From contig CAJWBQ010000006.1 of NCBI GenBank assembly GCA_913020115.1, positions 1 through 64,000 of the forward strand: DNA of 64,000 nt, written 5' to 3'. Position numbers and translations under genes: made by a program. Positions 17,145-28,085 of the stretch are shown here, one piece after another. The stretch's first letter is position 1. The number at the start of each line of letters is the position of its first letter. The notes beneath the pieces were generated by a model, which was not told where the DNA came from, did not search any database, and worked only from the letters and a program-made list of their open reading frames with translations. The stretch comes from an uncultured Cellvibrionales bacterium. GTDB lineage: Bacteria > Pseudomonadota > Gammaproteobacteria > Pseudomonadales > Cellvibrionaceae.

Positions 17145-20008
17145 TGAAGACTGTACACGCTCGCAATAACTACTATTCAAACAATCCGCTTATTCATAAA
17201 AATCGCCAGCACAGCGCTCAAGATTCCGAGTGGGTAAAGAGCTTCGCGTGCACTGAGATTCGCCCACTAATTATTTGCCGCGGTCCCATACGCAAAGAGG
17301 CAATGGATGTTTTTGACGAAATGGGCATTGTCCATTTTGGTATTTTGCTTTCGGAAAAAGACTCTATTGTCTATCAAAATGCGCTTGCGCCGGAACTGCG
17401 CCAGCTAACCGACCCTTCACGCATTCACCGTGTGCCCGACTACACCGGCGCAGACAAACAAGAGCGCCAGGTTCGCATTGAACAGATCATAGCAATCGCC
17501 AAAGAGAACAACTACAACGCCATTTTTACCGGCTACGGCTTCATGGCCGAAGATGAAGTAATGGTGAGCGCCATGGAAGCGGCGGGTTTAAACTTCATTG
17601 GTCCCTGCTCACAAACGGTTCACAGCGCTGGCCTCAAAGACGAAGCGAAACGAACCGCACTGAAAGTAGGAGTGAGCGTAACGCCCGGTATTGATAATGC
17701 ATCAGCGCTCACCTTACTGAAAAAACACAGCGACATTGCCTCATTGAAGCAATTGGTGAGTGATGAACAGCTAGAACTTGATGAGTCGATTCTCGACAAC
17801 AATGACATCAGTCTAGAAGACAAAGCCGATTTTGTTCTCGCCGCCAGCTATAAGAAAGGCATTGACCTTTACACTATTGAAGAGCTGTCTGAGAGTATTC
17901 GCGAGCAAGTGATTATCATGGGGCAAGAATACCCAAACAATCGAATTCGCTTAAAAGCCATCGGCGGTGGCGGAGGTAAGGGCCAGCGAATTTTACTGTC
18001 TCCCTCCAGCTATGAAGGCAGCTTAGAATCTAGATTACAACAAGCCGCTGACAAGGCGCCATCTCTGGTACTGGAAATTCTTAATGAGGTAAAAACTACC
18101 GGCCTTGGCGACAACAAAAACGTTTTGGTAGAACTCAATATTGAAACCACTCGCCACCAAGAAATCCAAGTGATTGGCAACGGAGAGTGGTGTCTGGCCA
18201 TGGGTGGGCGCGACTGCTCACTGCAAATGCACGAACAGAAACTGCTGGAAGTGTCGGTCACACAGGAAGACCTTAAGGGTGCCCTTAAAGCCGCTGAAGA
18301 CACAAACAACAGCGACGAAATACTCATCTTAAGCCAAGACATTAAAACCCTTCAGGCCATGGAGTCTGAGTCGGAGCGTTTTGGCATAGCGGTGGGTCTA
18401 GACTCTGTCTCCACCTTTGAATGCATTGTTGACCGCGACAAACATTTCTTCATGGAAATGAATACTCGCATTCAAGTTGAACACCGCGTAACTGAACTAT
18501 GTTATGCACTGAAGTTTACCAACCCCGACAACCACAAAGATTTCTTCATTATTGATTCTCTGGTTGAAGCAATGGTCTTGCTGGCGGCTCACGGCCCTCG
18601 CCTGCCCAAGCCCGAACGTATTGGTCGTCACAATGCCTCTGTGGAAGCGCGACTGAATGCCACCAACCAAGCACTCGCGCCAAGCGCAGGTGGCATTATT
18701 GAGTATTGGAGCAACCCTCGCGAAGGCGAAATTCGCGATGATCAGGGCATTAGCCTGCACAACCCCGATACTGACGTGTTTATGAAGTATCATTTGGCGG
18801 GCGCTTACGACAGCAACATTGCGCTGCTACTAACCGTGGGCAACGGTCGCTTGCAAAGCTATCGAAACATGGCCGAAACATTACGCACCACGGAGATGCG
18901 CGGCAAAGATCTCGCCACCAACCTTGAGTTTCACTACGGTTTGGTTAATTGGTTTCTCGGTAACAACATCAACGCGCGCCCCACTACTGGTTTTATAGTT
19001 CCCTACCTAAGTGCGGTAGGAAAGCTGAAACAAACCGCAGACACATTAGACTTAGCTTTCGCCTACCAACGAATCAGCCAAGGCGCCATTGCCAAAGTCG
19101 GCGAGGACGAGAAATCAGCTCTAAAAGCGGTGCTAGAGCGCAAAGCACTGCTGCTCACTCGGCCCATTGAAAGCCTAATTGCCCAGCCTCATGTTTTAGC
19201 GGGTTGGTTGAGTAAAAATCGCCAGCACTTTACTTTTGACAATGGCAGCGTTCAATGTCTCGTGAACCCCATTAATATTTTGGCCGACACATACCACTTC
19301 CTGAACATGGATTTTGTTGCGGGTAACGACGCGGCGAATATGATATGGGATCACGATCATAAAATACTCGGTGATGCGCAAGCTTTTTACCAAACTCTTG
19401 ACCAGCGTCTTGGCTGCCAGAGTTACACTGAACTGCAAAACGTGCTTGCCGCTAACAATGCACCCAAAGGTATCGATGAGGAACAGTGGCCGGCCGTCCA
19501 AGCCGCCCATCAGGGTTATCAGGCCGGCTGTGAGGCGCTTAACTTACTGCCACTGCTCGCAGCAAATACTGGGTTTTACGAGCTTCAAGTTAACGCTGAC
19601 CTGAGCATTCACATTCCAGAGTCTTTACAAGATGGCGAATTTCAAAATGCCATGCGGAAAATTTTGGCACCGCCTCCCGTCGCCGCATCTGACGAAATTC
19701 TAGCGGCCACCGGCGGCATGTTTTACAGCCGAGAAGCACCTGGCATGGAGACCTTCGTCCAAGCAGGCGACCACTTCAATGCTGGCGACCCTCTGTACAT
19801 CATCGAAGTGATGAAAATGTTCAACAAAGTCAGTGCGCCTTTCGCCGGTACTGTAGATGAAGTTCTCGTGGATACTGACGGCACTATTATCACCAAGGGC
19901 CAAACCTTATTCAAAATTACACCCGATGAAAAAGTTGAGCATATCAGCGATGCTGAATTAATGGCCTCGCGACGCGCCAGCACCCAGAATTTTTTGGCAG
20001 CGCTGTAA
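17144..20008 (+). CDS. Long acyl-CoA (propionyl-CoA) carboxylase biotin carboxylase/biotin carrier subunit
   Basis: The 954-residue protein combines a biotin carboxylase and a biotinyl carrier domain. The ATP-grasp glycine loop IGGGGGKGQR is at 273-282, and the carboxylase motif EMNTRIQVEH is at 438-447. The carrier motif EVMKMFNKV places the biotinylated Lys at about 891; the canonical Ala before MKM is Val. Typical propionyl-CoA carboxylase alpha subunits are about 660-670 residues, so this one is some 290 longer. The extra length is in an expanded 185-265 segment and in the region between the two domains. It overlaps the beta-subunit stop by one base. Acetyl-CoA or another short acyl-CoA could also be the substrate. 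Confidence 0.85.
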   Translation: MKTVHARNNYYSNNPLIHKNRQHSAQDSEWVKSFACTEIRPLIICRGPIRKEAMDVFDEMGIVHFGILLSEKDSIVYQNALAPELRQLTDPSRIHRVPDYTGADKQERQVRIEQIIAIAKENNYNAIFTGYGFMAEDEVMVSAMEAAGLNFIGPCSQTVHSAGLKDEAKRTALKVGVSVTPGIDNASALTLLKKHSDIASLKQLVSDEQLELDESILDNNDISLEDKADFVLAASYKKGIDLYTIEELSESIREQVIIMGQEYPNNRIRLKAIGGGGGKGQRILLSPSSYEGSLESRLQQAADKAPSLVLEILNEVKTTGLGDNKNVLVELNIETTRHQEIQVIGNGEWCLAMGGRDCSLQMHEQKLLEVSVTQEDLKGALKAAEDTNNSDEILILSQDIKTLQAMESESERFGIAVGLDSVSTFECIVDRDKHFFMEMNTRIQVEHRVTELCYALKFTNPDNHKDFFIIDSLVEAMVLLAAHGPRLPKPERIGRHNASVEARLNATNQALAPSAGGIIEYWSNPREGEIRDDQGISLHNPDTDVFMKYHLAGAYDSNIALLLTVGNGRLQSYRNMAETLRTTEMRGKDLATNLEFHYGLVNWFLGNNINARPTTGFIVPYLSAVGKLKQTADTLDLAFAYQRISQGAIAKVGEDEKSALKAVLERKALLLTRPIESLIAQPHVLAGWLSKNRQHFTFDNGSVQCLVNPINILADTYHFLNMDFVAGNDAANMIWDHDHKILGDAQAFYQTLDQRLGCQSYTELQNVLAANNAPKGIDEEQWPAVQAAHQGYQAGCEALNLLPLLAANTGFYELQVNADLSIHIPESLQDGEFQNAMRKILAPPPVAASDEILAATGGMFYSREAPGMETFVQAGDHFNAGDPLYIIEVMKMFNKVSAPFAGTVDEVLVDTDGTIITKGQTLFKITPDEKVEHISDAELMASRRASTQNFLAAL

Positions 20009-20036
20009 TGACAACAACAGACTTAAGGAAAGCATC

Positions 20037-20438
20037 ATGATTGTTGCACTCGATCACATTGCCATTGCGGTTCCCGACCTAGAAAAGTCCATAAAGCGTT
20101 TCATGGAAGACTTTCAATTGGACTTCAATGGCAAGGAAGATGTTAAAGGTGCAAAAACCAGCACAGCATTTTTCCCAGTGCCAGAAACCAGCATTGAACT
20201 GGTGCACCCACTCAACGATGAAGGCCCTATCAAGGCTTACTTGGAAAAAAAAGGCGGCGGCTTGCATCACCTGTGTTTCCGCAGCGATGACATCAATGCC
20301 GACGTTGAGCGTTTGAAAGCCAAAGGCTATCAGTTTTTATCTGAGGCGCCCTATGCCGGCGCGCACAATAGCCAAGTAATTTTTATTCACCCAAAAAGCT
20401 GCGACGGCGTGCTAATTGAAATCAACCAACCAGCTTAA
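20037..20438 (+). CDS. mce: Methylmalonyl-CoA epimerase
   Basis: This enzyme interconverts (S)- and (R)-methylmalonyl-CoA between the carboxylase and the mutase. The 133-residue vicinal-oxygen-chelate protein begins IVALDHIAIAVPDLE, with metal ligand His7. It continues with GGGLHHLCFRSDD and ends with VLIEINQ, where the Glu is the last ligand. Length and motifs are typical of the family. It starts 29 bp after the carboxylase alpha stop, with AAGGAAAG upstream of the ATG, and 57 bp before the mutase. Confidence 0.95.
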   Translation: MIVALDHIAIAVPDLEKSIKRFMEDFQLDFNGKEDVKGAKTSTAFFPVPETSIELVHPLNDEGPIKAYLEKKGGGLHHLCFRSDDINADVERLKAKGYQFLSEAPYAGAHNSQVIFIHPKSCDGVLIEINQPA

Positions 20439-20494
20439 TGCGCAAGGTGTCATTGAATACGCCTTTGAATACGCGATTGGAAAGAGAGTGAACC

Positions 20495-22657
20495 ATGTCA
20501 AATAACCCTTATCAGCCCAGCATTGCCAACTTAGATCAGTGGCGAGACCTAGTGCTTAAACAGACCAAAGGTTTAAGCCCCGAAGACTTGAATTGGCACA
20601 CACCGGAAGGCATCGAAATAAAACCGCTATACACTGCAGCGGACACGGAAAACCTGCCTTTTGCCAACACCTTGCCGGGACTTGAGCCCTATGTGCGCGG
20701 GCCGCAATCTACTATGTATGCAGGTCGCCCCTGGACCATTCGCCAATATGCGGGTTTCTCTACGGCGGAAGAATCGAACGCCTTTTACCGGAAAAACTTA
20801 GCGGCGGGTGCACAAGGTGTTTCGGTTGCCTTTGACTTGGCCACTCACCGCGGATACGACTCCGACCATGAGCGTGTAAGCGGCGACGTTGGTAAAGCGG
20901 GCGTGGCGATCGATAGCGTTGAAGACATGAAAATTTTGTTTGCGGGCATCCCTCTCGACAAAGTATCTGTATCAATGACCATGAACGGTGCAGTGCTGCC
21001 CATTTTGGCCAACTATATTGTGGCGGCGGAAGAACAAGGGGTCAGCCCGGAAAAACTGTCAGGCACCATCCAAAATGATATTCTGAAAGAATTCATGGTT
21101 CGCAATACCTACATATATCCGCCTGAACCTTCCATGAAGATCATTGGCGATATTATTGCTTACACCTCGGGCAACATGCCTAAGTTTAATTCCATTTCAA
21201 TTTCCGGTTACCACATTCAAGAAGCTGGCGCCGATGCAGCATTGGAACTGGCTTATACTTTATCAGACGGTCGCGAGTACGTTAAAACAGCCATGGCCGC
21301 AGGCTTAGACGTAGACGCCTTTGCGCCCCGCCTGAGTTTCTTCTTTGGCATTGGCATGAATTTCTATATGGAAATTGCCAAACTTCGCGCCGCCCGGCTT
21401 TTGTGGTCGCGCATTATGAGCGAATTTAAGCCGAAGAATCCAAAGTCACAGATGCTTCGCACCCACTGTCAAACCTCTGGCTGGTCACTCACAGAGCAAG
21501 ACCCCTACAACAATGTAGTGCGCACAACGGTTGAAGCAATGGCGGCTATTTTTGGCGGCACACAATCACTGCACACCAATGCACTGGACGAAGCTGTGGC
21601 ACTGCCCACAGAATTTTCAGCCCGTATTGCCCGAAATACACAAATTGTTTTGCAAGAAGAGACTGGCATCCGCCAAGTGATTGATCCCTGGGGTGGCTCT
21701 TACATGATGGAAAGCCTGACTCAGGACATTGCCGACCGGGCCTGGGAACTCATTGAAGAAGTTGAACAGAATGGCGGCATGGCAAAAGCCATTGATGCCG
21801 GCCTACCCAAAATGCGCATTGAAGAATCGGCGGCCAAGAAACAGGCTCGCATTGACCGCGGCGAAGACGTTATCGTCGGCGTCAACAAGCACATCCTCAA
21901 AGAGGAAGAAGACCTAGACATTCTTGAAGTGGACAACGTCGCCGTGCGTGATTCGCAGATCGCCCAGCTTGTGAAAATTCGCGCCGCGCGCGACAATCAA
22001 GCCGTAACAGCGGCGCTTGCAGCGATTACTGCATCGGCCAAGAGTGGTGATGGCAACTTGCTAGCACTGGCTGTCGACGCCGCCCGTGCGCGGGCCACCG
22101 TTGGGGAGATTTCAGACGCTATGGAAGAAGAATTCAGCCGTTATGCAGCCCAGTCAAAAACCATCTCTGGAGTGTATGGCGCGTCTTATGAAGACGACGC
22201 CGACTGGCAAGCAATCAAATCAGACATCGATGATTTTCAAGAGCAACACGGTCGTCGCCCACGCATGCTGGTGTGCAAAATGGGTCAGGACGGCCACGAT
22301 CGAGGCGCTAAGGTAATTGCCACGGCCTTCGCCGACGTAGGTTTCGATATCGACCTGTCTCCCATGTTTTCCACGCCCGAAGAAGTGGCCAAACAAGCCG
22401 TTGAAAATGACGTTCACATTGTGGGCGCCTCATCCCTGGCCGCAGGTCACAAAACACTGGTGCCAGAACTGATTGCGGCGCTGAAAAAAGAAGGCGCTGA
22501 AGACATCATAGTGGTAGCCGGAGGGGTTATTCCCAAGCAAGACTACGACTTCCTCTACGAAGCGGGCGTTAGTTGTATCTTTGGGCCCGGCACCAAAATA
22601 CCCCTTGCTGCGCGCGATGTAATGACTGCGGTAAGCCAGAGTCAGGGGCAGGCATGA
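20495..22657 (+). CDS. scpA: Methylmalonyl-CoA mutase, large single-subunit type
   Basis: The adenosylcobalamin-dependent mutase converts (R)-methylmalonyl-CoA to succinyl-CoA, feeding the TCA cycle. The 720-residue protein has the N-terminal TIM-barrel substrate domain ([37 protein letters not shown]). The C-terminal B12 domain carries [10 protein letters not shown], with cobalt ligand His601. It is the ScpA/MutB-like catalytic subunit and no separate MutA-like subunit is encoded. The stop overlaps the meaB start as ATGA. Confidence 0.96.
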   Translation: MSNNPYQPSIANLDQWRDLVLKQTKGLSPEDLNWHTPEGIEIKPLYTAADTENLPFANTLPGLEPYVRGPQSTMYAGRPWTIRQYAGFSTAEESNAFYRKNLAAGAQGVSVAFDLATHRGYDSDHERVSGDVGKAGVAIDSVEDMKILFAGIPLDKVSVSMTMNGAVLPILANYIVAAEEQGVSPEKLSGTIQNDILKEFMVRNTYIYPPEPSMKIIGDIIAYTSGNMPKFNSISISGYHIQEAGADAALELAYTLSDGREYVKTAMAAGLDVDAFAPRLSFFFGIGMNFYMEIAKLRAARLLWSRIMSEFKPKNPKSQMLRTHCQTSGWSLTEQDPYNNVVRTTVEAMAAIFGGTQSLHTNALDEAVALPTEFSARIARNTQIVLQEETGIRQVIDPWGGSYMMESLTQDIADRAWELIEEVEQNGGMAKAIDAGLPKMRIEESAAKKQARIDRGEDVIVGVNKHILKEEEDLDILEVDNVAVRDSQIAQLVKIRAARDNQAVTAALAAITASAKSGDGNLLALAVDAARARATVGEISDAMEEEFSRYAAQSKTISGVYGASYEDDADWQAIKSDIDDFQEQHGRRPRMLVCKMGQDGHDRGAKVIATAFADVGFDIDLSPMFSTPEEVAKQAVENDVHIVGASSLAAGHKTLVPELIAALKKEGAEDIIVVAGGVIPKQDYDFLYEAGVSCIFGPGTKIPLAARDVMTAVSQSQGQA

Positions 22658-23613
22658 TCGCCATTGATTTAGAAAAATTGCTTGCAGGCAATCGCCGAGC
22701 TCTGGCCAAAGCGATTACTTTAGTTGAGAGCAAGCGTGATCAACACCGGGTAGAAGCTCAGGCAATATTGGAAAAAATATTGCCCAATACTGGCAACAGT
22801 ATTCGCATTGGCATCTCGGGCATTCCCGGGGTGGGTAAATCAACCTTCATTGAAGCCTTTGGTTTACACCTGATTGAACAGGGTTTGAAAGTTGCCGTGC
22901 TGGCCGTAGACCCAAGTTCGCCACTGCGCGGCGGCAGTATTCTAGGTGACAAAACCCGCATGGAAATTCTTTCGCGCAGTGAGCATGCGTTTATTCGCCC
23001 CTCGCCCGCTGACGGAGCACTTGGCGGTGTCGCGCAAAAAACTCGCGAGAGCTTACTGCTTTGCGAAGCCAGTGGCTACGATGTTATTTTGGTTGAAACC
23101 GTGGGTGTGGGCCAGTCTGAATATGAAGTAGCCGCTATGGTTGATTTCTTTTTGGTGCTGATGCTGCCCAACGCCGGCGATGAATTACAAGGCATCAAGC
23201 GTGGCATCATGGAGCTTGCCGATTCACTAGTGATTAATAAAGCCGACGGTGAAAGTCTTGGCTTAGCCCAACGCTCTCAACAACACTACCAAAATGCCAT
23301 GCAGCTTATTCGTCACAGCAGCTATTGGTCCCCCAAAGTTCTTACCTGCTCGGCGATGAAAAATGAAGGTGTGGCCGAGATCTGGAATACCATCAGCGAA
23401 TACAAACGTGTCAGCCTAGAAAGCCATGCATTTGAACAAAAGCGTGCGCAGCAAAACAGTGAGTGGATGAATAAACTCATTCATGAAATGCTAGAAATGC
23501 GCCTGAATCAAAACCCCGACATTCAAAACTTACTGCCAGCTTTAAAGGTGGCGGTGGTGAATCAAGAAACCACTCCGTACAACGCCGCCAAGCGAATAGT
23601 TGACCTACTGTAG
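22654..23613 (+). CDS. meaB: MeaB/ArgK-family GTPase, mutase chaperone
   Basis: This G3E P-loop GTPase protects and reloads methylmalonyl-CoA mutase with adenosylcobalamin. The 319-residue protein has Walker [10 protein letters not shown] (56-64), the family segment [32 protein letters not shown] and the specificity motif NKAD. The ATG at 22654 overlaps the mutase stop (ATGA), which argues for coupled translation and gives the natural start; the reading frame itself continues upstream. Confidence 0.96.
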   Translation: MIAIDLEKLLAGNRRALAKAITLVESKRDQHRVEAQAILEKILPNTGNSIRIGISGIPGVGKSTFIEAFGLHLIEQGLKVAVLAVDPSSPLRGGSILGDKTRMEILSRSEHAFIRPSPADGALGGVAQKTRESLLLCEASGYDVILVETVGVGQSEYEVAAMVDFFLVLMLPNAGDELQGIKRGIMELADSLVINKADGESLGLAQRSQQHYQNAMQLIRHSSYWSPKVLTCSAMKNEGVAEIWNTISEYKRVSLESHAFEQKRAQQNSEWMNKLIHEMLEMRLNQNPDIQNLLPALKVAVVNQETTPYNAAKRIVDLL

Positions 23614-23623
23614 GCCCTCCGCA

Positions 23624-24073
23624 ATGAAGAACGTTTCCCATAAGCTGACTGAATTCTTTCACGCTCACCTGCCGCTGATTCGCCACATGGAGTTAGAGGT
23701 CGAGCATTATGATGGCGACACATTAGTGCTGTGTGCCCCGCTCGGCCCCAATATCAATGACAAGCTCACGGCCTTTGGTGGCAGCCTTTACAATGTCGCA
23801 GTAATGACCTGCTGGGGTATGGCTTACTTAAAAACCCAAGAGCATGGTATTGAGTGCAATCAAGTGGTGACTAAGGCCAACATAAGCTACATGAGCCCTG
23901 TGCGAGGCGCCCTCAGAGCAGTGTGCAAAGCCCCACCAGAAGCCGAAATTGAAGCTTTCATCGCCAAGTTCAAGCAGCGAGGCAAAGCAAAAATTGATCT
24001 CTCAGCGAAGATTACATGTGGCGGCAAATTAGCCGTTGATTTTGCAGGTCAGTACGCTATTCTCAGCGAATAG
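23624..24073 (+). CDS. Thioesterase-fold (YiiD C-terminal-like) protein
   Basis: This 149-residue hot-dog-fold protein resembles the YiiD_C putative thioesterase family. The segment NDKLTAFGGSLYNVAVMTCWGMAYL forms the central helix region and TKANISYMSPVRGALRA a core strand. It begins 10 bp after meaB, so it is probably the last gene of the propionate operon. A plausible but unproven role is hydrolysis of accumulating CoA thioesters to relieve CoA sequestration. I prefer the ATG at 23624 to an in-frame start inside meaB. Confidence 0.7.
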   Translation: MKNVSHKLTEFFHAHLPLIRHMELEVEHYDGDTLVLCAPLGPNINDKLTAFGGSLYNVAVMTCWGMAYLKTQEHGIECNQVVTKANISYMSPVRGALRAVCKAPPEAEIEAFIAKFKQRGKAKIDLSAKITCGGKLAVDFAGQYAILSE

Positions 24074-24173
24074 AGCCCTGTTTTCAGACTTATGTCTTAT
24101 CCATCATTAGGCTAGTGTTGCAGGGCAAATACGGGCATAATGCCCGCCTCTAAATCAGGTCTGAACTGCTTAC

Positions 24174-24719
24174 ATGGCTCGAAAGTTTATTAAAAAGTGG
24201 ATGCCAGACCCCAGCCGGGTGAAAAACAACCCCGCTTTACACTTTCTTGGCGACCTACTCCACGACCCCAACTTATTTCACTTGAATCGCCACTCTGTGT
24301 CGCTGGCGTTTTTCATCGGTATTTTCACTGCTTTTTTACCCATACCTGGACAAATGCCTTTAGCGGCGCTGCTGGCACTGCTCGTACGTTGCAACCTGCC
24401 TCTTGCGGTCGCTTTGGTATGGATAAGCAACCCGCTTACCATCGCTCCCATTTTTTATGCGACCTACAAGTTTGGCGCCTTCATATTGCAGTCGCCACCA
24501 GTGGAATTTACCATTGAATTGTCTTGGGCATGGTTCCGAGAAGAGCTTCAACACCTCTGGCAACCTTTGCTGGCTGGGTCAGTGATCTGCGGTTTCACCT
24601 TTGGTGGCTTAGGCTACATCACCATGCAGATATTTTGGCGCCGTCAGGTCTTGAAAAACTGGCATCGACGCAAGCGCGAACGTGCCGCCCGCAAGAAGAA
24701 AAAACCTCAAAAATTGTAA
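24174..24719 (+). CDS. DUF2062 membrane protein
   Basis: The 181-residue protein has the DUF2062 pattern. A basic N-terminus is followed by hydrophobic helices around GIFTAFLPIPGQMPLAALLALLVRCNLP and ISNPLTIAPIFYATYKFG. A second hydrophobic stretch and a very basic Arg/Lys-rich tail end the protein. Function is unknown. It converges with the lolE gene (5 bp between stops). A homologue lies between comEC and lolCDE in Pseudomonas as I remember it, so this gene marks re-entry into the conserved backbone. Confidence 0.85.
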   Translation: MARKFIKKWMPDPSRVKNNPALHFLGDLLHDPNLFHLNRHSVSLAFFIGIFTAFLPIPGQMPLAALLALLVRCNLPLAVALVWISNPLTIAPIFYATYKFGAFILQSPPVEFTIELSWAWFREELQHLWQPLLAGSVICGFTFGGLGYITMQIFWRRQVLKNWHRRKRERAARKKKKPQKL

Positions 24720-24724
24720 GTGCG

Positions 24725-25978
24725 CTATTCGTATCGCAGAGCTTCTGCAGGCTCTACGCGACTGGCTCGCCAGGCGGGATAAACGGTAGCAACAAAACTC
24801 ATCAGCAAGGCTACTGCTGCAATTAAGAGCAAATCAGGCACTCGTAAATCGACAGGTAGATAGCTGATAGGGTAGACATCAGCCTTCAAGAACTGAACCT
24901 GAAACACGCGCTCAAATGCCAAAAAAGCGTCAGGTACCACAGCGCATAATAAGCAGCCCACCACTAGGCCCAAGCAGGTTCCGAGAAAACCAATCAAACT
25001 GCCCTGCACCATAAATATGCCCATAATCATACCGCTGCTGGCACCCAGGGTTCGCAAAATAGCGATGTCTCCCTGTTTATCAACCACCACCATGATAAGC
25101 GTAGTCACCACATTGAAGGCGGCGATAGCGATAATTAAAAACAGCAAAAGGCCTACGAGGTTTTTAGACATTTGAATGGCTTGGAACAAATTGCCGTGAC
25201 TGCGTGTCCAGTCAGAGCCGTAATAGCCGTAGGGTAAGGTTCTAACCAACTCTGCAACAATTGTGGGCGCCGCAAATAATTCGTCTAGACGCAGGCGCAT
25301 GCCGCTGACGCGCTCGGGCGTGAGAGACATAGTTTGCGCCTGAGCCAAATTGACTAGGGCCAAGCCATTGTCTACCTCTGTGCCAGTATCAAAGATGCCT
25401 AGCACGGTAAAAACCCTAACCTTTGGCGCTCGACTTTGTGCCTGGCTGGCAGGCACCACCAGGGTTATTCTCTTGCCTAGCTCTACCCCGAGTGTTTTTG
25501 CTAAACCCGTGCCAATGACAATGTTCGCGCGATTTTCCGAGAGGCCTTGCAGCACTTCTGGAGCAAGCCTTTCCGGCAATACCGAGACTTGTCGTTCCTG
25601 CTCAATATCAACACCGTATAAGTTCACCGGGGCGACATTTTTTCCGTGTGACAGCAGCGCTTGCAATTGCACAAATGGCGCACTGCCGGCAACCCCAGCT
25701 TTGGCTAAAAATTCTTTTTGCAGGCTTGGCCAGTCTTCAATTCCGTAGCGATGATATACCGAGCCCTGAGGCATTAAGCCTAAAATATTGTTTCGCAACT
25801 CTCGGTCAAAGCCGTTCATCACGGACAGAACTAATACCAGCAAGCTCACACCCAAGGTCATGCCTAAAATAGAGATGGCCGAGATAAAAGACACCAGTTG
25901 ACTGCGCCGCCTAGCACCGGCGTAGCGTAGCCCTATTAAAACCAGAGGCGACTGAAAAAAATCAAACAGCTTACGCAT
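24725..25978 (-). CDS. lolE: Lipoprotein-releasing ABC transporter permease (LolE/LolC family)
   Basis: LolCDE extracts outer-membrane lipoproteins from the inner membrane and hands them to LolA. The 417-residue protein has an N-terminal helix ([31 protein letters not shown]), a large periplasmic domain and three C-terminal FtsX-like helices. It ends [17 protein letters not shown], a family hallmark. It is the third gene of the operon, overlapping lolD by 8 bp. The LolE name follows from operon order; LolC and LolE are paralogues that I cannot separate more firmly. Confidence 0.9.
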   Translation of the reverse strand: MRKLFDFFQSPLVLIGLRYAGARRRSQLVSFISAISILGMTLGVSLLVLVLSVMNGFDRELRNNILGLMPQGSVYHRYGIEDWPSLQKEFLAKAGVAGSAPFVQLQALLSHGKNVAPVNLYGVDIEQERQVSVLPERLAPEVLQGLSENRANIVIGTGLAKTLGVELGKRITLVVPASQAQSRAPKVRVFTVLGIFDTGTEVDNGLALVNLAQAQTMSLTPERVSGMRLRLDELFAAPTIVAELVRTLPYGYYGSDWTRSHGNLFQAIQMSKNLVGLLLFLIIAIAAFNVVTTLIMVVVDKQGDIAILRTLGASSGMIMGIFMVQGSLIGFLGTCLGLVVGCLLCAVVPDAFLAFERVFQVQFLKADVYPISYLPVDLRVPDLLLIAAVALLMSFVATVYPAWRASRVEPAEALRYE

Positions 25979-26678
25979 GGGTGACAGACTCAGCGCGCAG
26001 GCTTAGACGGCCATCTACGAGTTCTAATGTGCGATCCATCTTGGCCGCTAGACTTTGATCGTGGGTAACCACAATAAAACTGGTATTAAAGGTTTTGTTT
26101 AAAGACAGCATTAACGCTTGAATGTCAGCGGCCGTATGGGCATCAAGGTTGCCCGTAGGCTCATCCATTAATACACAGGCCGGCTTTGTGACAAGGGCTC
26201 TAGCGATGGCCACTCGCTGACGTTCGCCACCCGACAACTCAGGTGGCTTGTGCTCTAGCCTTTCAGACAAACCCACCGAGGCAAGCATTTCACGGGCGCG
26301 CGCGATCGCTTCACCACGCGGCACTTTACCAATCAACAAAGGCATGCAAACATTTTCTAAAGCCGAAAACTCGGGCAATAAATGATGAAATTGATACACA
26401 AAGCCAAGCGCCTGATTGCGCACTCGACCTCTTTCATTTTCATTGAGCGCCGACAACTCCTGAGACCGCACAAACACCTGACCACTGGAAGGCTTATCTA
26501 GCCCACCCAGTAAATTGAGTAGCGTTGACTTCCCCGAGCCTGAAGCACCAATAATGGCAACTCGCTCTCCTGCTTGAATCGCCAAACTCACCTGCTTGAG
26601 TACGGTGATTTCTTGAGGACCTTCGCGGTAAATTTTTCCCAGCTCTGAACAGCTCAATACGGCTTCAATATTACTCAT
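25971..26678 (-). CDS. lolD: Lipoprotein-releasing ABC transporter ATPase
   Basis: The cytoplasmic ATPase powers LolCDE. The 235-residue product has Walker [10 protein letters not shown], a Q-loop in [10 protein letters not shown], signature [15 protein letters not shown], Walker [12 protein letters not shown] and the H-loop in VVTHD. It overlaps both flanking permease genes by 8 bp, so the three subunits are translationally coupled. Confidence 0.96.
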   Translation of the reverse strand: MSNIEAVLSCSELGKIYREGPQEITVLKQVSLAIQAGERVAIIGASGSGKSTLLNLLGGLDKPSSGQVFVRSQELSALNENERGRVRNQALGFVYQFHHLLPEFSALENVCMPLLIGKVPRGEAIARAREMLASVGLSERLEHKPPELSGGERQRVAIARALVTKPACVLMDEPTGNLDAHTAADIQALMLSLNKTFNTSFIVVTHDQSLAAKMDRTLELVDGRLSLRAESVTHA

Positions 26679-27927
26679 AACGCAGGGCCTCTGCCGGTTG
26701 AATTTGCGCGGCCCGCCACGCGGGATAAAGGCTGGCCAAAACGCTTAAACACAGCGCTAAGCCACAAATTAGTAAAACGTCACTGAGCCGCCAATGGGAA
26801 GGAAGCTCGGTAATAAAATACACATTGGGATCGAAGACCTGCAGGCCCAGAATTTGTTCAAAGCCACTCACAATGGGCGCGATTTGTAGGGCTAATAAAG
26901 ACCCCACAATGGCACCCAGCACAATGCCAGCCAAACCCACCGCGGTGCCTTGAACCACAAAAATGCCCATCACTTCCCGCCCGGTGAGACCCATAGTGCG
27001 CAACACGGCAATATCACCACGCTTGTCTGCCACCATTAGCACTAGGCTAGAAATAATATTAAAAGCCGCCACTGCAACAATAATCATCAACAGTGTGCCT
27101 ACCACTGTTTTCTCCATCTTAATGGCCGCAAATAAACTGCCTTGAGTTTGGCTCCAATCTTTGGTCGCAAAGTCTTGTTGCGGCTCATGCACTAACAGTT
27201 TGTTTTCCACTTCGCGAATAATGTTTGCCGCCTGATAGATATCGTCTACTTTGAGCTGTAAACCCTGAACACTTGAGCCATAACGATACAGCTTTTGCGC
27301 GTCTTGCAAATGAATTATGGCCAAATTTTGATCTACCTGGGCTCCCACCTCAAACACTCCTACGAGGGTGAAACGTTTCGTACGCGGGAAAATTCCGGCC
27401 GGTGTGATAGACAGTTGCGGCAAGGTCAGGGTTATCTGATCACCAATATTCATCCGCAAATAGCGCACCAGCAAGCTGCCCAGCACAATGCCATACTCAC
27501 CGGCCTGCAAGCGCTCCATCGAGCCCGCTATCATATGCTCATCAATAATGGATATTTTCGCCTGCTCCTGGGGCAAAATACCTTCGAGCTGCACACCTTG
27601 AACACCGGTTTCGTAGCTCAGTAAACCAAAGCCTTCAATATAAGGGGCCGAAGCCACCACCTTGGCGTGCTGCTCCACTTGTTTTGCCAGTGCTTGCCAG
27701 TTGTTTAGAGGCTGTTGGGTATCAATAAAACCGTGGGGAATGACGCTGAGCAAACGCTGCTTTAGCTCACGATCAAAGCCATTCATCACCGACAGGACAA
27801 CTATTAAGGCTGTAACGCCCAGCAGCATACCCAGCAGCGAGAAACCGCTGACAAAAGAGATAAATTGGTTGCGTCGTTTTGCGCGCAGGTAGCGCAGGCC
27901 AATAAAGAAGGGAACAGATCGAATCAT
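26671..27927 (-). CDS. lolC: Lipoprotein-releasing ABC transporter permease (LolC/LolE family)
   Basis: This is the first gene of the lolCDE operon. The 418-residue permease has the same architecture as the third gene. An N-terminal transmembrane helix carries [31 protein letters not shown], a periplasmic domain follows, and three C-terminal helices end [17 protein letters not shown]. The strong internal similarity between the two permeases is visible by eye and fits the LolC/LolE paralogue pair. Confidence 0.92.
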   Translation of the reverse strand: MIRSVPFFIGLRYLRAKRRNQFISFVSGFSLLGMLLGVTALIVVLSVMNGFDRELKQRLLSVIPHGFIDTQQPLNNWQALAKQVEQHAKVVASAPYIEGFGLLSYETGVQGVQLEGILPQEQAKISIIDEHMIAGSMERLQAGEYGIVLGSLLVRYLRMNIGDQITLTLPQLSITPAGIFPRTKRFTLVGVFEVGAQVDQNLAIIHLQDAQKLYRYGSSVQGLQLKVDDIYQAANIIREVENKLLVHEPQQDFATKDWSQTQGSLFAAIKMEKTVVGTLLMIIVAVAAFNIISSLVLMVADKRGDIAVLRTMGLTGREVMGIFVVQGTAVGLAGIVLGAIVGSLLALQIAPIVSGFEQILGLQVFDPNVYFITELPSHWRLSDVLLICGLALCLSVLASLYPAWRAAQIQPAEALRYE

Positions 27928-28085
27928 CTCTGCATTAAACCCAAGTGCAGGGTTAAGAACAAGGTTTTACTGTCTATTCGCATAATTTCACTAGGGCAGT
28001 AGTGTTGCACCAGTGAATCAGGGCGTTATACTTTGGCCCATTCTCCTCGCAAGTGGCCCATTGATGCTTTATTGGAAGACAAAAT

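Noticed and set aside
24132..24146. Hairpin CGGGC-ataat-GCCCG between the thioesterase and DUF2062 genes
   Set aside because: Only a 5-bp usable stem and no U-tract, so I did not call it a terminator.
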